Shown piece by piece: positions 9,652 through 18,743 of a DNA stretch of 64,000 bases (the stretch's first letter is position 1; every line of letters begins with the position of its first letter). The translations under genes and the position numbers were made by a program. Origin of the DNA: Candidatus Nanopelagicales bacterium (GTDB lineage: Bacteria > Actinomycetota > Actinomycetes > S36-B12); the NCBI GenBank assembly GCA_018402235.1, contig JAGYJJ010000004.1, positions 951,256 through 1,015,255 on the forward strand, read 5' to 3'. Below the pieces are notes generated by a model. It worked only from the letters and a program-made list of their open reading frames with translations. It was not told the DNA's origin and did no database searches.

Positions 9652-10776
9652 ATGACCGAACGCATCATTGCCGCGATCGGTATGGCGCGTTACCTGCCTG
9701 CAGAACCGGCCCACTCCCTGGCGCTCGATCTTGGGGATTTTCACCCCAGTGCACACGGCGGTATGCAACTTGAACTGTCCGTAGCAGACGGGATCGTCCA
9801 GGGCTGCACCGCACGCATCGGTCTGATGCATCGCAGCACCGAGAAACTCTTCGAGGCGCGGGATTACCGGCAGATCATGATGCTGGCCAACCGCCACGAC
9901 TGGCTCTCGGCGGTTTCCTCGGAAATGGGGGTAGCCCTCGCTATTGAGCACGCCACCGGCATCACGCCACCCGAGCGAGCCACCTGGTCACGCATGCTTC
10001 TGGCCGAGGCAGGTCGCATCGGTGCCATCGCGTTGTTCGCCGCTGCCGGTGGAGCACCCGATGCCCTCGCACTCCGGGAGCAATGGGCCACCTGGCAAGA
10101 ACGTGCAACCGGTGGGCGCGTCCACCCGATGGTCAACCGCATCGGAGGCCTTGAGCATGCGATCCCCTCACCGGCTCTTGAGGAGATCCTCGATATCTGT
10201 AATGCAGCCGACTCTGCCCATAAGCAGTGGAATGACTACTTCGAAGCCCGCACGGCATTGCAGGGGCTGGCGATTCTCGAGCAGCAGGATGCCCGTGACT
10301 TCGCATGCTCGGGAGCTGTCGGCCAGGCGAGCGGTGTCGATTGGGATCTTCGGAGAGATGATTCGTATCTGAACTACGGGCAACTCGACGAAGATTGGAG
10401 TGGCCCAGTGCGCTCGCAGGGTGACGCGCTCGCTCGGCACCTATCTCTTATCGAACAGGCCCCCCTGAGCGCACGGATCATCAGACGCTGCGTGGGCGAG
10501 TTGTCCGCTCTGGCCGATGAACCCTTCTCGGTGCCCCTACCCAAAACGTTGCGGGCTCCTGAAGGTCTTGTGCACGTGCGTACCCAAAATCCACTCGGCA
10601 TCGCGGGCTGGCTACTGGTATCCGATGGGGCGCCGATGCCGGTTCGCCTGAAGGCGCGTACCCCCAGTTTCGCTCACCTGCAGGCGATGCAGCACGCACT
10701 CGTGGGCGTGCCACTTGACCTGTTATCTGTTGCTGTCGGCTCATTTTTCTTCGTTACGGGCGACTCCGATAGGTAG
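9652..10776 (+). CDS. NuoD-like / hydrogenase large-subunit-like protein, stand-alone
   Basis: The N-terminal stretch HPSAHGGMQLELSVADG followed by IGLMHRSTEKLFEARDYRQ matches the 49-kDa/NuoD subunit of complex I, and the C-terminal half keeps the family pattern VRTQNPLGIAGWLLVSDG. At 374 residues it is shorter than ordinary NuoD. It stands apart from any other nuo gene, next to an NDUFAF7-like methyltransferase. Arg61 in MHRSTEK aligns with the arginine that NDUFAF7 methylates in mitochondrial NDUFS2 (Arg85 in the bovine mature numbering). It is probably not the main complex I subunit; its role is unknown. Confidence 0.75.
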   Translation: MTERIIAAIGMARYLPAEPAHSLALDLGDFHPSAHGGMQLELSVADGIVQGCTARIGLMHRSTEKLFEARDYRQIMMLANRHDWLSAVSSEMGVALAIEHATGITPPERATWSRMLLAEAGRIGAIALFAAAGGAPDALALREQWATWQERATGGRVHPMVNRIGGLEHAIPSPALEEILDICNAADSAHKQWNDYFEARTALQGLAILEQQDARDFACSGAVGQASGVDWDLRRDDSYLNYGQLDEDWSGPVRSQGDALARHLSLIEQAPLSARIIRRCVGELSALADEPFSVPLPKTLRAPEGLVHVRTQNPLGIAGWLLVSDGAPMPVRLKARTPSFAHLQAMQHALVGVPLDLLSVAVGSFFFVTGDSDR

Positions 10777-10808
10777 TCGATCGACCAACAGGTAACAGGC
10801 TTATTTTT
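10719..10808 (+). terminator. possible terminator: 14-bp inverted repeat followed by T-rich tract
   Basis: The arms at 10719-10732 and 10786-10799 pair over 14 positions with one G-U, and a T-rich run follows at 10801-10808 on the + strand. The loop is unusually long (53 nt) and has its own short dyads. It lies at the convergent end of the NuoD-like gene and the small gene on the other strand. Confidence 0.4.
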
Positions 10809-11091
10809 CGTGTTCGCGAATGTACGTGGCGAATCGAGCGCGAAGGAGGGCCTCGGTGTTCGGGTCAAGTTCACCGGAGCCGAACATTTCTCGGACCGCG
10901 CGAACCGTCTCGATGAACGTTCCACCGATCGCGCCCAGGTCCCCCTGCTCACCTTCGATCGCAACCATGCCGGGCATGTGACCGAAGAGTTCGGTGAAGA
11001 ATCCGATATCCACCCGATGCTCGGCGATGTGGAAGGCCCGATGGCGCAACTCATCGAAGGGCAGGTCTTCTAGGGCTGGCGATTCACTCAT
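10801..11091 (-). CDS. small conserved hypothetical protein
   Basis: A 96-residue acidic soluble protein starting MSESPALEDLPFDELRHRAF, with no signal peptide or membrane segment. It begins 16 bp after the DUF3180 stop and so closes the folate operon. I do not recognise a family. Its ATG at 11091 is preferred over the long upstream extension, which would overlap DUF3180. Its stop is convergent with the NuoD-like gene. Confidence 0.6.
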   Translation of the reverse strand: MSESPALEDLPFDELRHRAFHIAEHRVDIGFFTELFGHMPGMVAIEGEQGDLGAIGGTFIETVRAVREMFGSGELDPNTEALLRARFATYIREHEK

Positions 11092-11107
11092 AGCCCTAGA
11101 CCTTAGG

Positions 11108-11590
11108 TCACCGATCGGTGTCGTCGGTGTCGGCTGGCAACAAACACCAGCGCTCCAGACGAAATCCAGCTCCGGCCACAACAACCGATCCGCTGCCGGC
11201 AAGTAGAGCCGACCACAGCGTCTGCTGTGTGGCTGGCGTGGATAGACCCGATGCGATCGCTGCAATGGCGATTCCGATGTACAGACCAGCCACGAGCGCA
11301 CCCACCCGCGTAGCCGCCATGGCGATGGCCGCGACCCGAGCCGCGACGAGTACGGGCATGGGATCGATGCCAGGAAACCGCAGCGGATCCACATGTGCCT
11401 GCAGACGCGGACGAATGACCCATCCCCAAACAATCAGAGCGATTCCCAGCAGCCACAGCGCCGAACCTGCCAACACCGGCACCTGAAGCGACCGTCCGGT
11501 CCAGCCGTCCACGATCACCGCCGCACCCCAGCCCACGGCTGCACCGACAACAACAAGGGTGACAATGAGTGGCGGCCTACTCGGCTTCAT
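11108..11590 (-). CDS. DUF3180 family membrane protein
   Basis: A 160-residue protein with four predicted membrane segments (roughly residues 8-28, 38-58, 81-101 and 118-140). DUF3180 proteins are found directly after folK in actinobacteria, as here with a 4-bp ATGA overlap. The function is unknown; conserved linkage to folate genes is the only clue. Confidence 0.8.
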   Translation of the reverse strand: MKPSRPPLIVTLVVVGAAVGWGAAVIVDGWTGRSLQVPVLAGSALWLLGIALIVWGWVIRPRLQAHVDPLRFPGIDPMPVLVAARVAAIAMAATRVGALVAGLYIGIAIAAIASGLSTPATQQTLWSALLAGSGSVVVAGAGFRLERWCLLPADTDDTDR

Positions 11591-12069
11591 GACTCAACCA
11601 AGGTGATGTCCTGCTGATCGAAACCTGCATCCACGAGATCACGAACAGAGCCGACTCCCGGGATCTGCGCCGATGGATCGATCTCCAGCCAGGGGACGAG
11701 GACGAAAGCCCTCTCATGCGCCCGCGGGTGGGGAATAGTCAGTACGGGATCATCGCTCACCACCTGGCCGGCCACGATCACGTCGAGATCCAATGTGCGC
11801 GGGCCCCAGCGAACGTCACGGATGCGACCAGCATCATTCTCCATCGCCTGTAAACGGGTGAGGACATTCCGCGGTTCAAGTTCGGAGTTCACTATCGCCA
11901 CGGCATTGACGAAGTCCGGCTGATCTGGTCCACCCACCGGCGCTGTGCGAAAAAGCGAGGAACGTCCAACGAGGGATCCATCCAACTTCTCGGCGACGTT
12001 CGCTAACGCCTCGTTGACCACCTGCGCGGCGTTGCCGAGATTGGCTCCAACGGCAACCACGTATTCCAC
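11587..12069 (-). CDS. folK: 2-amino-4-hydroxy-6-hydroxymethyldihydropteridine pyrophosphokinase
   Basis: Transfers pyrophosphate from ATP to 6-hydroxymethyl-dihydropterin, feeding FolP. It shows AVGANLGN at the N-terminus, then SSLFRTAPVGGPDQPDFVNA and the core RWGPRTLDLDVI, followed by IPHPRAHERAFVLVPW. I place the start at the GTG at 12069, 4 bp after the folB stop, giving 160 residues; upstream in-frame starts lie within folB. It overlaps the DUF3180 start. Confidence 0.93.
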   Translation of the reverse strand: MEYVVAVGANLGNAAQVVNEALANVAEKLDGSLVGRSSLFRTAPVGGPDQPDFVNAVAIVNSELEPRNVLTRLQAMENDAGRIRDVRWGPRTLDLDVIVAGQVVSDDPVLTIPHPRAHERAFVLVPWLEIDPSAQIPGVGSVRDLVDAGFDQQDITLVES

Positions 12070-12073
12070 GGTG

Positions 12074-12430
12074 CTACCCGAATTCCCGGCGCACACGCGC
12101 CACCACATCGTTGAAGGGAACAGCAATCGGTGCGGAGGGTTTGTGAACGGCCACCTCCATGAACTGAAGTGGTCCCACATCGGCGCAGGCATCCACGATC
12201 CGCTGCGCAACTGTCTCGATCAACTGACACGGCTCACCGACAATCACATCGTGCGCGCGCTGCGCAACAACCGAGTAGTCGATAGTCCGCTCCAGATCAT
12301 CCCCAAGATCCACTAGGTCGACACCGAGCACTATGTCGACCAGGAATTCCTGCCCATCTCGACGCTCGGACTCCAACACGCCGTGATACCCATAGCCCCG
12401 CACACCCATGATCTCGATCTGATCGGTCAT
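12074..12430 (-). CDS. folB: dihydroneopterin aldolase
   Basis: Cleaves 7,8-dihydroneopterin to 6-hydroxymethyl-dihydropterin. The 118-residue product starts MTDQIEIMGVRGYGYHGVLE, matching the FolB N-terminus with its catalytic region, and keeps DYSVVAQRAHDVI and EVAVHKPSAPI. The ATG at 12430 overlaps the folP stop as ATGA. Confidence 0.93.
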   Translation of the reverse strand: MTDQIEIMGVRGYGYHGVLESERRDGQEFLVDIVLGVDLVDLGDDLERTIDYSVVAQRAHDVIVGEPCQLIETVAQRIVDACADVGPLQFMEVAVHKPSAPIAVPFNDVVARVRREFG

Positions 12431-13278
12431 CCATGTTCTCCTGATCCACTCATGGCACGTGCCACTTTCAGAGCATCGACGGTTGCTTGAACATCGTGAA
12501 CGCGTAATCCCCAGACGGAGCCTGCGAGCAGACCACTCAGTGCTGACGTGGCCACATCCCGGCCGTCGGAATCGCGGGCTTCCCCATCTGCATCGGCAAG
12601 CAGGGCACCTATGAAGCGCTTTCGCGAAGCCCCGACCAAAACCGGCTGTTTCAGACCGTTCACTGCATCCATGGCCCGTAGCAGCGCCCAATTGTGATCG
12701 GCTTCCTTGGCGAATCCGATTCCCGGATCGATGATGATGCGCTCGCGATCGATACCGGCCTGCACAGCAAACTCAATTTGTTGCTCGATCTCCTCGCACA
12801 CCTGACGGACCGGGTCGTCGTAAACGGCTAACTCGTTCATCCGATCGGAGTGTCCGCGCCAGTGCATGAGGACATACGGAACACCGAGCTCCGCCACTGT
12901 CGCGTGCATGGCGGGGTCGGACCGTCCTCCGCTCACATCGTTAACAAGCATTGCCCCCACTTCTACGGCTGCGGCGGCAACATCGGCGCGCATGGTGTCG
13001 ATACTCACGGTGATGCCCTCGGCCTTCAGCGTCTCGATAACCGGGAGCACCCGAGTCAGCTCCTGCTCAAGCGGAATGCGCTCGGCCCCAGGTCGCGTGG
13101 ACTCCCCACCTACGTCAATCACATCTGCGCCGCTGTCTCGCATGAGTCTGGCTTGTTCGACCGCTCGGTCCACAGTGTGGAACCGACCACCATCGGAGAA
13201 GGAATCCGGCGTCACATTGAGCACGCCCCACACCACGGGTAAACCATCCCCAAGAGCCGGGGTGGGCAACCCAGACAC
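12427..13278 (-). CDS. folP: dihydropteroate synthase
   Basis: Condenses hydroxymethyl-dihydropterin pyrophosphate with p-aminobenzoate. The two DHPS signatures are present: GVLNVTPDSFSDGG near residue 18 and DVGGESTRPGAERI near 56. SIDTMRADVA, NDVSGG, DPGIGFAKEADHNW and GASRKRFIG follow. The length of 283 residues is normal. It lies 2 bp after folE and overlaps folB, so it is part of a compact folate operon. Confidence 0.96.
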   Translation of the reverse strand: MSGLPTPALGDGLPVVWGVLNVTPDSFSDGGRFHTVDRAVEQARLMRDSGADVIDVGGESTRPGAERIPLEQELTRVLPVIETLKAEGITVSIDTMRADVAAAAVEVGAMLVNDVSGGRSDPAMHATVAELGVPYVLMHWRGHSDRMNELAVYDDPVRQVCEEIEQQIEFAVQAGIDRERIIIDPGIGFAKEADHNWALLRAMDAVNGLKQPVLVGASRKRFIGALLADADGEARDSDGRDVATSALSGLLAGSVWGLRVHDVQATVDALKVARAMSGSGEHG

Positions 13279-13280
13279 GA

Positions 13281-13889
13281 CTACTTACCCAAGATGAGAG
13301 ACATCGCTTCGGCGCGGGTGGCCGAATGCAACAAGGACCCGCGCACGGCACTCGTGACCGTCTTCGCGCCTGGCTTGCGGACGCCCCGCACTGCCATGCA
13401 CATGTGCTCGGCCTCGATCACCACGATGGCGCCGCGCGGCTCGAGTATTCGCATAAGTGAGTCGGCCACCTGGGTGGTAAGTCTTTCTTGTACCTGCGGC
13501 CGCTTGGCAAAGACGTCGACCAACCGCGCGAGTTTCGACAATCCCGTAATGCGACCGGACTCATTCGGTAGGTAGCCAACGTGCGCCACCCCGTAGAACG
13601 GCAATAGGTGGTGTTCGCACGTGCTGTGCAGTTCGATGTCTTTGACCAAGACGAGTTCGTCGTGACCCAAATCGAAAGTTGTGGTGAGAACTTCCTCAGC
13701 CGTTTGCCGAAGCCCGCCAAAGATCTCCGCATACCCTCGAGCTACGCGATCGGGAGTGCATTTCAGGCCCTCGCGGTCGGGGTCCTCTCCAATGGCGATC
13801 AACAGGTCACGAATGGCCTTTGCGACTCCTTCTGCGTTGTATTCACCGGCAGATTCGGGCGCGTTGGAGAGAACTGGATCTATCCCCAT
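13281..13889 (-). CDS. folE: GTP cyclohydrolase I
   Basis: Makes dihydroneopterin triphosphate from GTP, the first folate step. The Zn and active-site residues are in [19 protein letters not shown], and the later [19 protein letters not shown] carries the second cysteine ligand. It is 202 residues long, with the start 3 bp after ftsH, so FtsH and the folate genes share a transcript. Confidence 0.96.
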   Translation of the reverse strand: MGIDPVLSNAPESAGEYNAEGVAKAIRDLLIAIGEDPDREGLKCTPDRVARGYAEIFGGLRQTAEEVLTTTFDLGHDELVLVKDIELHSTCEHHLLPFYGVAHVGYLPNESGRITGLSKLARLVDVFAKRPQVQERLTTQVADSLMRILEPRGAIVVIEAEHMCMAVRGVRKPGAKTVTSAVRGSLLHSATRAEAMSLILGK

Positions 13890-13892
13890 GGC

Positions 13893-15869
13893 CTACTTCC
13901 CGTCCGCGTCGCGCATCTCGCGCACTGCAGGATCGAAGGCCGATGATCGGCTGCGTCCGTTCGCTGAGTTGCCGGGGAAAGGAATCGGACCGCGAGTATC
14001 GGGTGCGCGACGAGTCGAGCCGGTCCACGCTGGACGAGGTGATCGAAGGTTCAGATCGGAGAAGATCTCTTCTATCTCTCCTTTATCTAGAGTCTCACGC
14101 TCGAGCAGCGCCAGGACGAGCGCATCGAGTGCCTCGCGATTTTCCACCAGGGTGTCGTACGCCTCTTGGTGCGCGGCTTCAATGAACGTGCGCACTTCCT
14201 CGTCGATGGCTGCAGCTACTTCCTCGGAGTAGTCGCGCATATGTCCCATATCGCGACCTAGGAACACCTCGCTTTGCTCCTGCCCATACTTGATCGCTCC
14301 CAGGCGTTCGGTCATGCCGTACTGGGTGACCATCGCACGGGCAACCGCCGTGGCCTTCTCGATGTCGTTGGCAGCACCCGTGGTGGGATCGTGGAAGATC
14401 AATTCCTCCGCAGCGCGCCCACCGAGCATGTATGCGAGTTGGTTCAGCATCTCGCTGCGAGTCGTGGAGTACTTGTCCTGATCGGGCAGCACCATCGTGT
14501 AACCGAGCGCACGACCGCGCGGCATGATCGTGATTTTGTGCACCGGATCATTACCGGGAAGTGCGGCGGCCACGAGAGCATGGCCCGCTTCGTGATAGGC
14601 CGTGATGGTCTTTTCATGATCGTCCATCACTCGGGTGCGCTTTTGTGGTCCGGCGATCACGCGATCAATGGACTCATCGAGGGCTTCATCATCGATGAAA
14701 GTTTTATCCATGCGCGCGGTGAGCAGCGCCGCCTCATTCAAAACGTTCGCAAGATCAGCACCGGTAAATCCAGGAGTTCGCCGCGCTACCGCCATGAGAT
14801 CCACCTCCTCGGCAACCGGCTTACCTTTGGCGTGAACCTGCAAGATGGCATAACGACCATTGAGGTCCGGGCGCTCCACCGCAATTTGCCGGTCAAAGCG
14901 GCCCGGACGCAGCAGGGCTGGATCCAAGATGTCCGGACGGTTGGTGGCTGCGATCAAGATGACCCCGCCGGTCACATCGAAGCCGTCCATCTCAACGAGC
15001 ATCTGGTTCAGCGTCTGTTCGCGTTCGTCGTGCCCACCACCGAGACCAGCGCCACGGTGACGACCGACCGCGTCGATTTCATCAATAAAAATAATCGCGG
15101 GTGCATTCACCTTGGCCTGTTCGAATAGGTCGCGCACCCGGCTAGCACCAACACCGACAAACATCTCCACGAAGTCCGAGCCGGAGATGGAATAAAACGG
15201 AACGCCCGCCTCACCAGCCACGGCGCGGGCAAGCAGCGTCTTGCCCGTTCCTGGAGGCCCGTAGAGGAGCACGCCCTTGGGAATCTTCGCGCCCACCTTC
15301 TGGAAGCGCTCGGGATCAGCGAGGAAATCTTTAATCTCGCGCAGTTCCTCAACCGCTTCTTCAGCACCAGCAACATCTTCGAACGTGGTCTGCGGCATGT
15401 CCTTGGTGATCGCTTTTGCTTTGGACTTGCCGAAGTTCATCAATCGGCCGCCCCCGCCTTGCATCTGACTGAAGATGAACACCATCAGCAAGATCAGCAG
15501 CGCGAACGGAATAAGCGAGATGAACAAGGTGACCAGGAGGTTCTCGCTGGGAACCACCACGTTGTATCCACCAGGGATCTGGCCGGCATCGGTTCGCTGC
15601 TGCAGCAGGTTCTGCAGTTCCACGCCCTGCCCACTGATGTAGTGCGAGCGAACCTCGTCGCCGTTCCTGAGAGTCAGTTCCAGCACCTGGTCGCGATCGA
15701 TCAAGGTTGCGGTGTCGACATTGCCCGAGGTGATCTGGGAAACGGCCTCGCCGGTGTCGATTTCGTCAGGCGCACCCAGGCCCGAAATGAGGCTCGAGCC
15801 CACCAGCACGAGGATCACGGCCATGGCGATCCAGAAGATCGGGCCGCGCAAGAACCGCTTCACGTTCAC
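13893..15869 (-). CDS. ftsH: ATP-dependent zinc metalloprotease FtsH
   Basis: Membrane-bound AAA+ protease for quality control of membrane and some soluble proteins. Two N-terminal membrane helices (about 11-31 and 111-133) flank an extracytoplasmic domain. The AAA module has Walker A GPPGTGKT at 204-211, Walker B FIDEID at 261-266 and the arginine-finger region RPGRFDRQ. The protease site is HEAGH at 426-430. The length of 658 residues and the GTG start fit; TACCGT six bases upstream suggests a leaderless mRNA. It leads the ftsH-folEPBK unit. Confidence 0.97.
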   Translation of the reverse strand: MNVKRFLRGPIFWIAMAVILVLVGSSLISGLGAPDEIDTGEAVSQITSGNVDTATLIDRDQVLELTLRNGDEVRSHYISGQGVELQNLLQQRTDAGQIPGGYNVVVPSENLLVTLFISLIPFALLILLMVFIFSQMQGGGGRLMNFGKSKAKAITKDMPQTTFEDVAGAEEAVEELREIKDFLADPERFQKVGAKIPKGVLLYGPPGTGKTLLARAVAGEAGVPFYSISGSDFVEMFVGVGASRVRDLFEQAKVNAPAIIFIDEIDAVGRHRGAGLGGGHDEREQTLNQMLVEMDGFDVTGGVILIAATNRPDILDPALLRPGRFDRQIAVERPDLNGRYAILQVHAKGKPVAEEVDLMAVARRTPGFTGADLANVLNEAALLTARMDKTFIDDEALDESIDRVIAGPQKRTRVMDDHEKTITAYHEAGHALVAAALPGNDPVHKITIMPRGRALGYTMVLPDQDKYSTTRSEMLNQLAYMLGGRAAEELIFHDPTTGAANDIEKATAVARAMVTQYGMTERLGAIKYGQEQSEVFLGRDMGHMRDYSEEVAAAIDEEVRTFIEAAHQEAYDTLVENREALDALVLALLERETLDKGEIEEIFSDLNLRSPRPAWTGSTRRAPDTRGPIPFPGNSANGRSRSSAFDPAVREMRDADGK

Positions 15870-15875
15870 CGCATA

Positions 15876-15881
15876 ACGGTA
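15876..15881 (-). promoter_or_regulatory. putative -10 element of ftsH, leaderless start
   Basis: On the minus strand TACCGT is followed by six bases and then the ftsH GTG. There is no Shine-Dalgarno sequence. The rest of the 15870-16147 spacer between ftsH and hpt shows nothing else I can name. Confidence 0.45.
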
Positions 15882-16147
15882 ACGGACCGGCCTAAGCCCG
15901 CGAGGCGGTCGGGGGCGTCAGGCCTTAAGCCCACCGCGAACTGCACCCCGCTTAGGGAACAACCAGCCCTACGCTGGACGCACCTTTGGTGTGCTCTCGG
16001 ACCACTACCCAAGGGCGTCTCCAGCGTGGTGAACTCACCCTCATCGGGATTGGCCCACGTATCCGGACAGGATTTCGGCGCGATAACCGTGGCGGAACTC
16101 GCACAGGTTTATGTGCAGCACGCGATCAGGAGTAACTGGCAGGCAAG

Positions 16148-16699
16148 TCAGCTGTAAACGTGGGGGGCGAGGGTTCCAATGCAGCGCAGGTTGCGGTAGC
16201 GCTGGGCGTAGTCCAGGCCATAGCCCACCACGAACTCATTGGGGATGTCGAAGCCGATGTACTTCGGATCCACCGAGACCTTGATCGCATCCGGCTTCCG
16301 AAGGAGCGTGAACACCTCAAGTGATACCGGCTTGCGCGACTTCAGGTTCTTGAGTAACCAGGACAAGGTGAGTCCGGAGTCGAGGATGTCCTCAACGATG
16401 AGAACGTCGCGGTCGGCAACATCGATGTCCAGATCCTTCAAGATGCGCACCACTCCACTAGATGCGGTGCCCGATCCGTAGGACGAGACCGCCATCCAGT
16501 CCATGTCCGCATGGATACTCAGCGCACGCGCTAGGTCCGCCATGACCATTACCGCACCGTTCAGCACTCCAACGAGCAGCGGATTCTTGTCCTGGTAGTC
16601 CTGGTCAATTTGGATAGCCAATTCGTGGATACGTTCGAGGATCTGCTCTTCGGTGAGAAGCACGTGGTCGAGATCGGATTCGACGTCCTTGGGTTCCAC
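16148..16699 (-). CDS. hpt: hypoxanthine phosphoribosyltransferase
   Basis: Salvages hypoxanthine and guanine with PRPP. The PRPP-binding loop [14 protein letters not shown] and the flexible-loop region [14 protein letters not shown] are visible, and [20 protein letters not shown] is the typical C-terminal block. The length of 183 residues fits. The GTG start directly abuts the tilS stop. The tilS-hpt-ftsH order is the common bacterial arrangement. Confidence 0.95.
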   Translation of the reverse strand: MEPKDVESDLDHVLLTEEQILERIHELAIQIDQDYQDKNPLLVGVLNGAVMVMADLARALSIHADMDWMAVSSYGSGTASSGVVRILKDLDIDVADRDVLIVEDILDSGLTLSWLLKNLKSRKPVSLEVFTLLRKPDAIKVSVDPKYIGFDIPNEFVVGYGLDYAQRYRNLRCIGTLAPHVYS

Positions 16700-17689
16700 T
16701 CACATCTCCTGAGGTTGAACGAGCAGGGTCAGCCTTCCACACTCCACACTCGCTGTGACCTCACCCGGCAAAGATGTCGGGCCCTGGCCCTTCCAGCGAG
16801 ATACCAGTGCCTCAATCTGCTGAATGTGATCGAAACTCAGATCCTCATGAATGCCCACAAGTCGCTGATGCATCAGTCGAAGTACCCGGGTGCGCACCGC
16901 TCGCGGAAGTTCCACCAGCGCTGGGATATCCGCAACTGTGGAACCAGTTTCACTGTGCACGATGCGCTCGAATTCACCCTCCGCCCAGGCCTCCAAGGCG
17001 TCGGCATCGTCACCGAGCAACTTGGCCGAACGAGCAAGGTTGCCCGCCAAGCCGGGACCGAGTTCAGACTCCAGGATGTCCAGGCTCTTTCTGACCCGAA
17101 CTCGCGCGAACCGCGGATCATGATTGTGCGGGTCATCCCAGGGCGTGAAGCCAAGCGGCTCGAACCTTTCGCGAGCAACGTGCTGCACAAGTTTTCGCGG
17201 TAGATCCAGGAACGGACGGTGCCAGGGGGCATCGCAGGCTCGCATCGCCGACAGTGAGCGCGCGCCGGAACCGCGGGCTAGCCGCAACAGCACCGTCTCG
17301 GCTTGATCATCACGTGTGTGGGCGAGCAAGATCTGGCGGGACCGGCGTTCCTGCGCAGCTGCAAGGAGCGCTTCGCGGCGTGCAGCGCGAGCAGCCGCTT
17401 CGGGGCCGCCCTCGGTTCCCACCTGAACCCGGCGGATCTCCACATCGTCAATGCCGGTAGCCCGGCAGGCTTCGGCTGCTCGTTGGGCTACGTCAGCGGA
17501 GTCTTCCTGCAGCCCGTGATCCACGATCACCACCGCAAGGGTTCCACCGATATGCGGAACCGCCCATGCTGCGGCATCAGCGAGTGCGAGGGAATCCGGC
17601 CCCCCGGAGCAACCGACAATCACCGATCCTGGCTCGATGCATTCGGTGACCGCGTGCCGCAGTTGTTGCGCCTGCGCCGAAACGCTCAC
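16700..17689 (-). CDS. tilS: tRNA(Ile)-lysidine synthetase
   Basis: Modifies C34 of the tRNA-Ile CAU anticodon to lysidine so that it reads AUA. The PP-loop ATPase motif SGGPDS lies at residues 28-33, with VIVDHGLQ and LAHTRDDQAETVLLRLARGSG following. The start is the GTG at 17689, overlapping the metalloprotease stop as GTGA, for 329 residues. The much longer upstream reading overlaps the previous gene and is not supported. Confidence 0.93.
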   Translation of the reverse strand: MSVSAQAQQLRHAVTECIEPGSVIVGCSGGPDSLALADAAAWAVPHIGGTLAVVIVDHGLQEDSADVAQRAAEACRATGIDDVEIRRVQVGTEGGPEAAARAARREALLAAAQERRSRQILLAHTRDDQAETVLLRLARGSGARSLSAMRACDAPWHRPFLDLPRKLVQHVARERFEPLGFTPWDDPHNHDPRFARVRVRKSLDILESELGPGLAGNLARSAKLLGDDADALEAWAEGEFERIVHSETGSTVADIPALVELPRAVRTRVLRLMHQRLVGIHEDLSFDHIQQIEALVSRWKGQGPTSLPGEVTASVECGRLTLLVQPQEM

Positions 17690-18732
17690 GCAGCGATCCC
17701 CCGCATCCGCGCCAGCCACAGCGACGGCTCGCGGATCTCGTCGATACTTGGCAGGTTGCCGGGTGCTTCCCACACACGGTTCACCATGGTCATGCCACCT
17801 TGGTCCATCAGGGCTCGCACAAAAGCCGCGCCTTCTCGGTATTGCGCCATCTTCGCGTCCATACCCAGCGCTTTGCGCCACAGCGAATCCGCGCCGCGAA
17901 CGGCGGCCTGACTCGCCCGCCGGCCTTCGAATCGATCTCTGATCTGCGCGACGGTAGGAACCACTGATACATCCACTTCATCCATCACCACATCGGCATG
18001 ACCTTCGAGAAGCGACATGAGTCCGGTGATCTCATCGAGAATCGCCCGCTGTTCGTCGGTTTGCGCGGCGGCGATGATGTCGGGGGTGCGTCGCTGGATA
18101 AAGGCTTCGAAGATTTCGCCGATGATAGAGAAGAGTCGATCACCCAACGACGATTCGTCGAAGGTATCCAAGGCGCGGGTGATCAGTTCCTTGAAGTGTT
18201 CCCCCAGCCACGGCACCGCACCGAATTGCACTCGATGCGTTTCCTCGTGAAGGCATACCCAGAGCCTGAAGTCGCGCTCGTTGACCTCGAGTGCGCGTTC
18301 CACATCAACGATCGTCGGCGCGACGAGCAGGAGGCGACCGGGGTCGGCCAACGCTTCGTACTGTCCGAGCACCTTCCCACTGAGCCATCCCAGGGCAGCA
18401 CCCAGTTGCACCGCACTCGCACGCGTTCCTACAGCCCGCACCGCAGCCGACGACGTCTCGTCTCTTTCCTGCGCGGCAGGCCACAACGCGAGAACTTGTC
18501 CCATGGCGGTTACGTTCGAATCGATCCACTCACCACGGTCTACGACAACCGCCGGGTGACCGGGTTCGGCCTCCATGCCGGTAATGGCAAAAACATGCTC
18601 GCGAGCTTCCTGCGCGTGATCGCGCAGTTGTGCCACCACTGCGCGTGCCTCTCCAAGTTCTAGTTCAGGCCCTGACGGCGCGAACCGCCGCCCGAGTTTG
18701 CGGGCGAGGGACCAATCAATCGGCTCGGTCAC
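17686..18732 (-). CDS. zinc-dependent metalloprotease (zincin fold, DUF2342)
   Basis: The zincin signature HEETH (about residues 162-166 from the chosen start) is preceded by LWVCL and followed at a distance by LEGHADVVMDEV, as in the actinobacterial DUF2342 proteins that sit beside tilS. No signal peptide is seen, so it is probably cytoplasmic. The chosen GTG at 18732 (VTEPIDWSLARKLGRRF) follows an AGGTGGG ribosome site and the manA stop; an ATG 54 bp further upstream would overlap manA. The substrate is unknown. Confidence 0.85.
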   Translation of the reverse strand: MTEPIDWSLARKLGRRFAPSGPELELGEARAVVAQLRDHAQEAREHVFAITGMEAEPGHPAVVVDRGEWIDSNVTAMGQVLALWPAAQERDETSSAAVRAVGTRASAVQLGAALGWLSGKVLGQYEALADPGRLLLVAPTIVDVERALEVNERDFRLWVCLHEETHRVQFGAVPWLGEHFKELITRALDTFDESSLGDRLFSIIGEIFEAFIQRRTPDIIAAAQTDEQRAILDEITGLMSLLEGHADVVMDEVDVSVVPTVAQIRDRFEGRRASQAAVRGADSLWRKALGMDAKMAQYREGAAFVRALMDQGGMTMVNRVWEAPGNLPSIDEIREPSLWLARMRGIAA

Positions 18733-18743
18733 GTGCGTCCCAC

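Noticed and set aside
15459-16157. Long + strand open frame opposite ftsH and its upstream region
   Set aside because: It lies antisense to ftsH, has no recognisable domain and a His/Gln/Arg-rich composition typical of antisense frames in GC-rich DNA.
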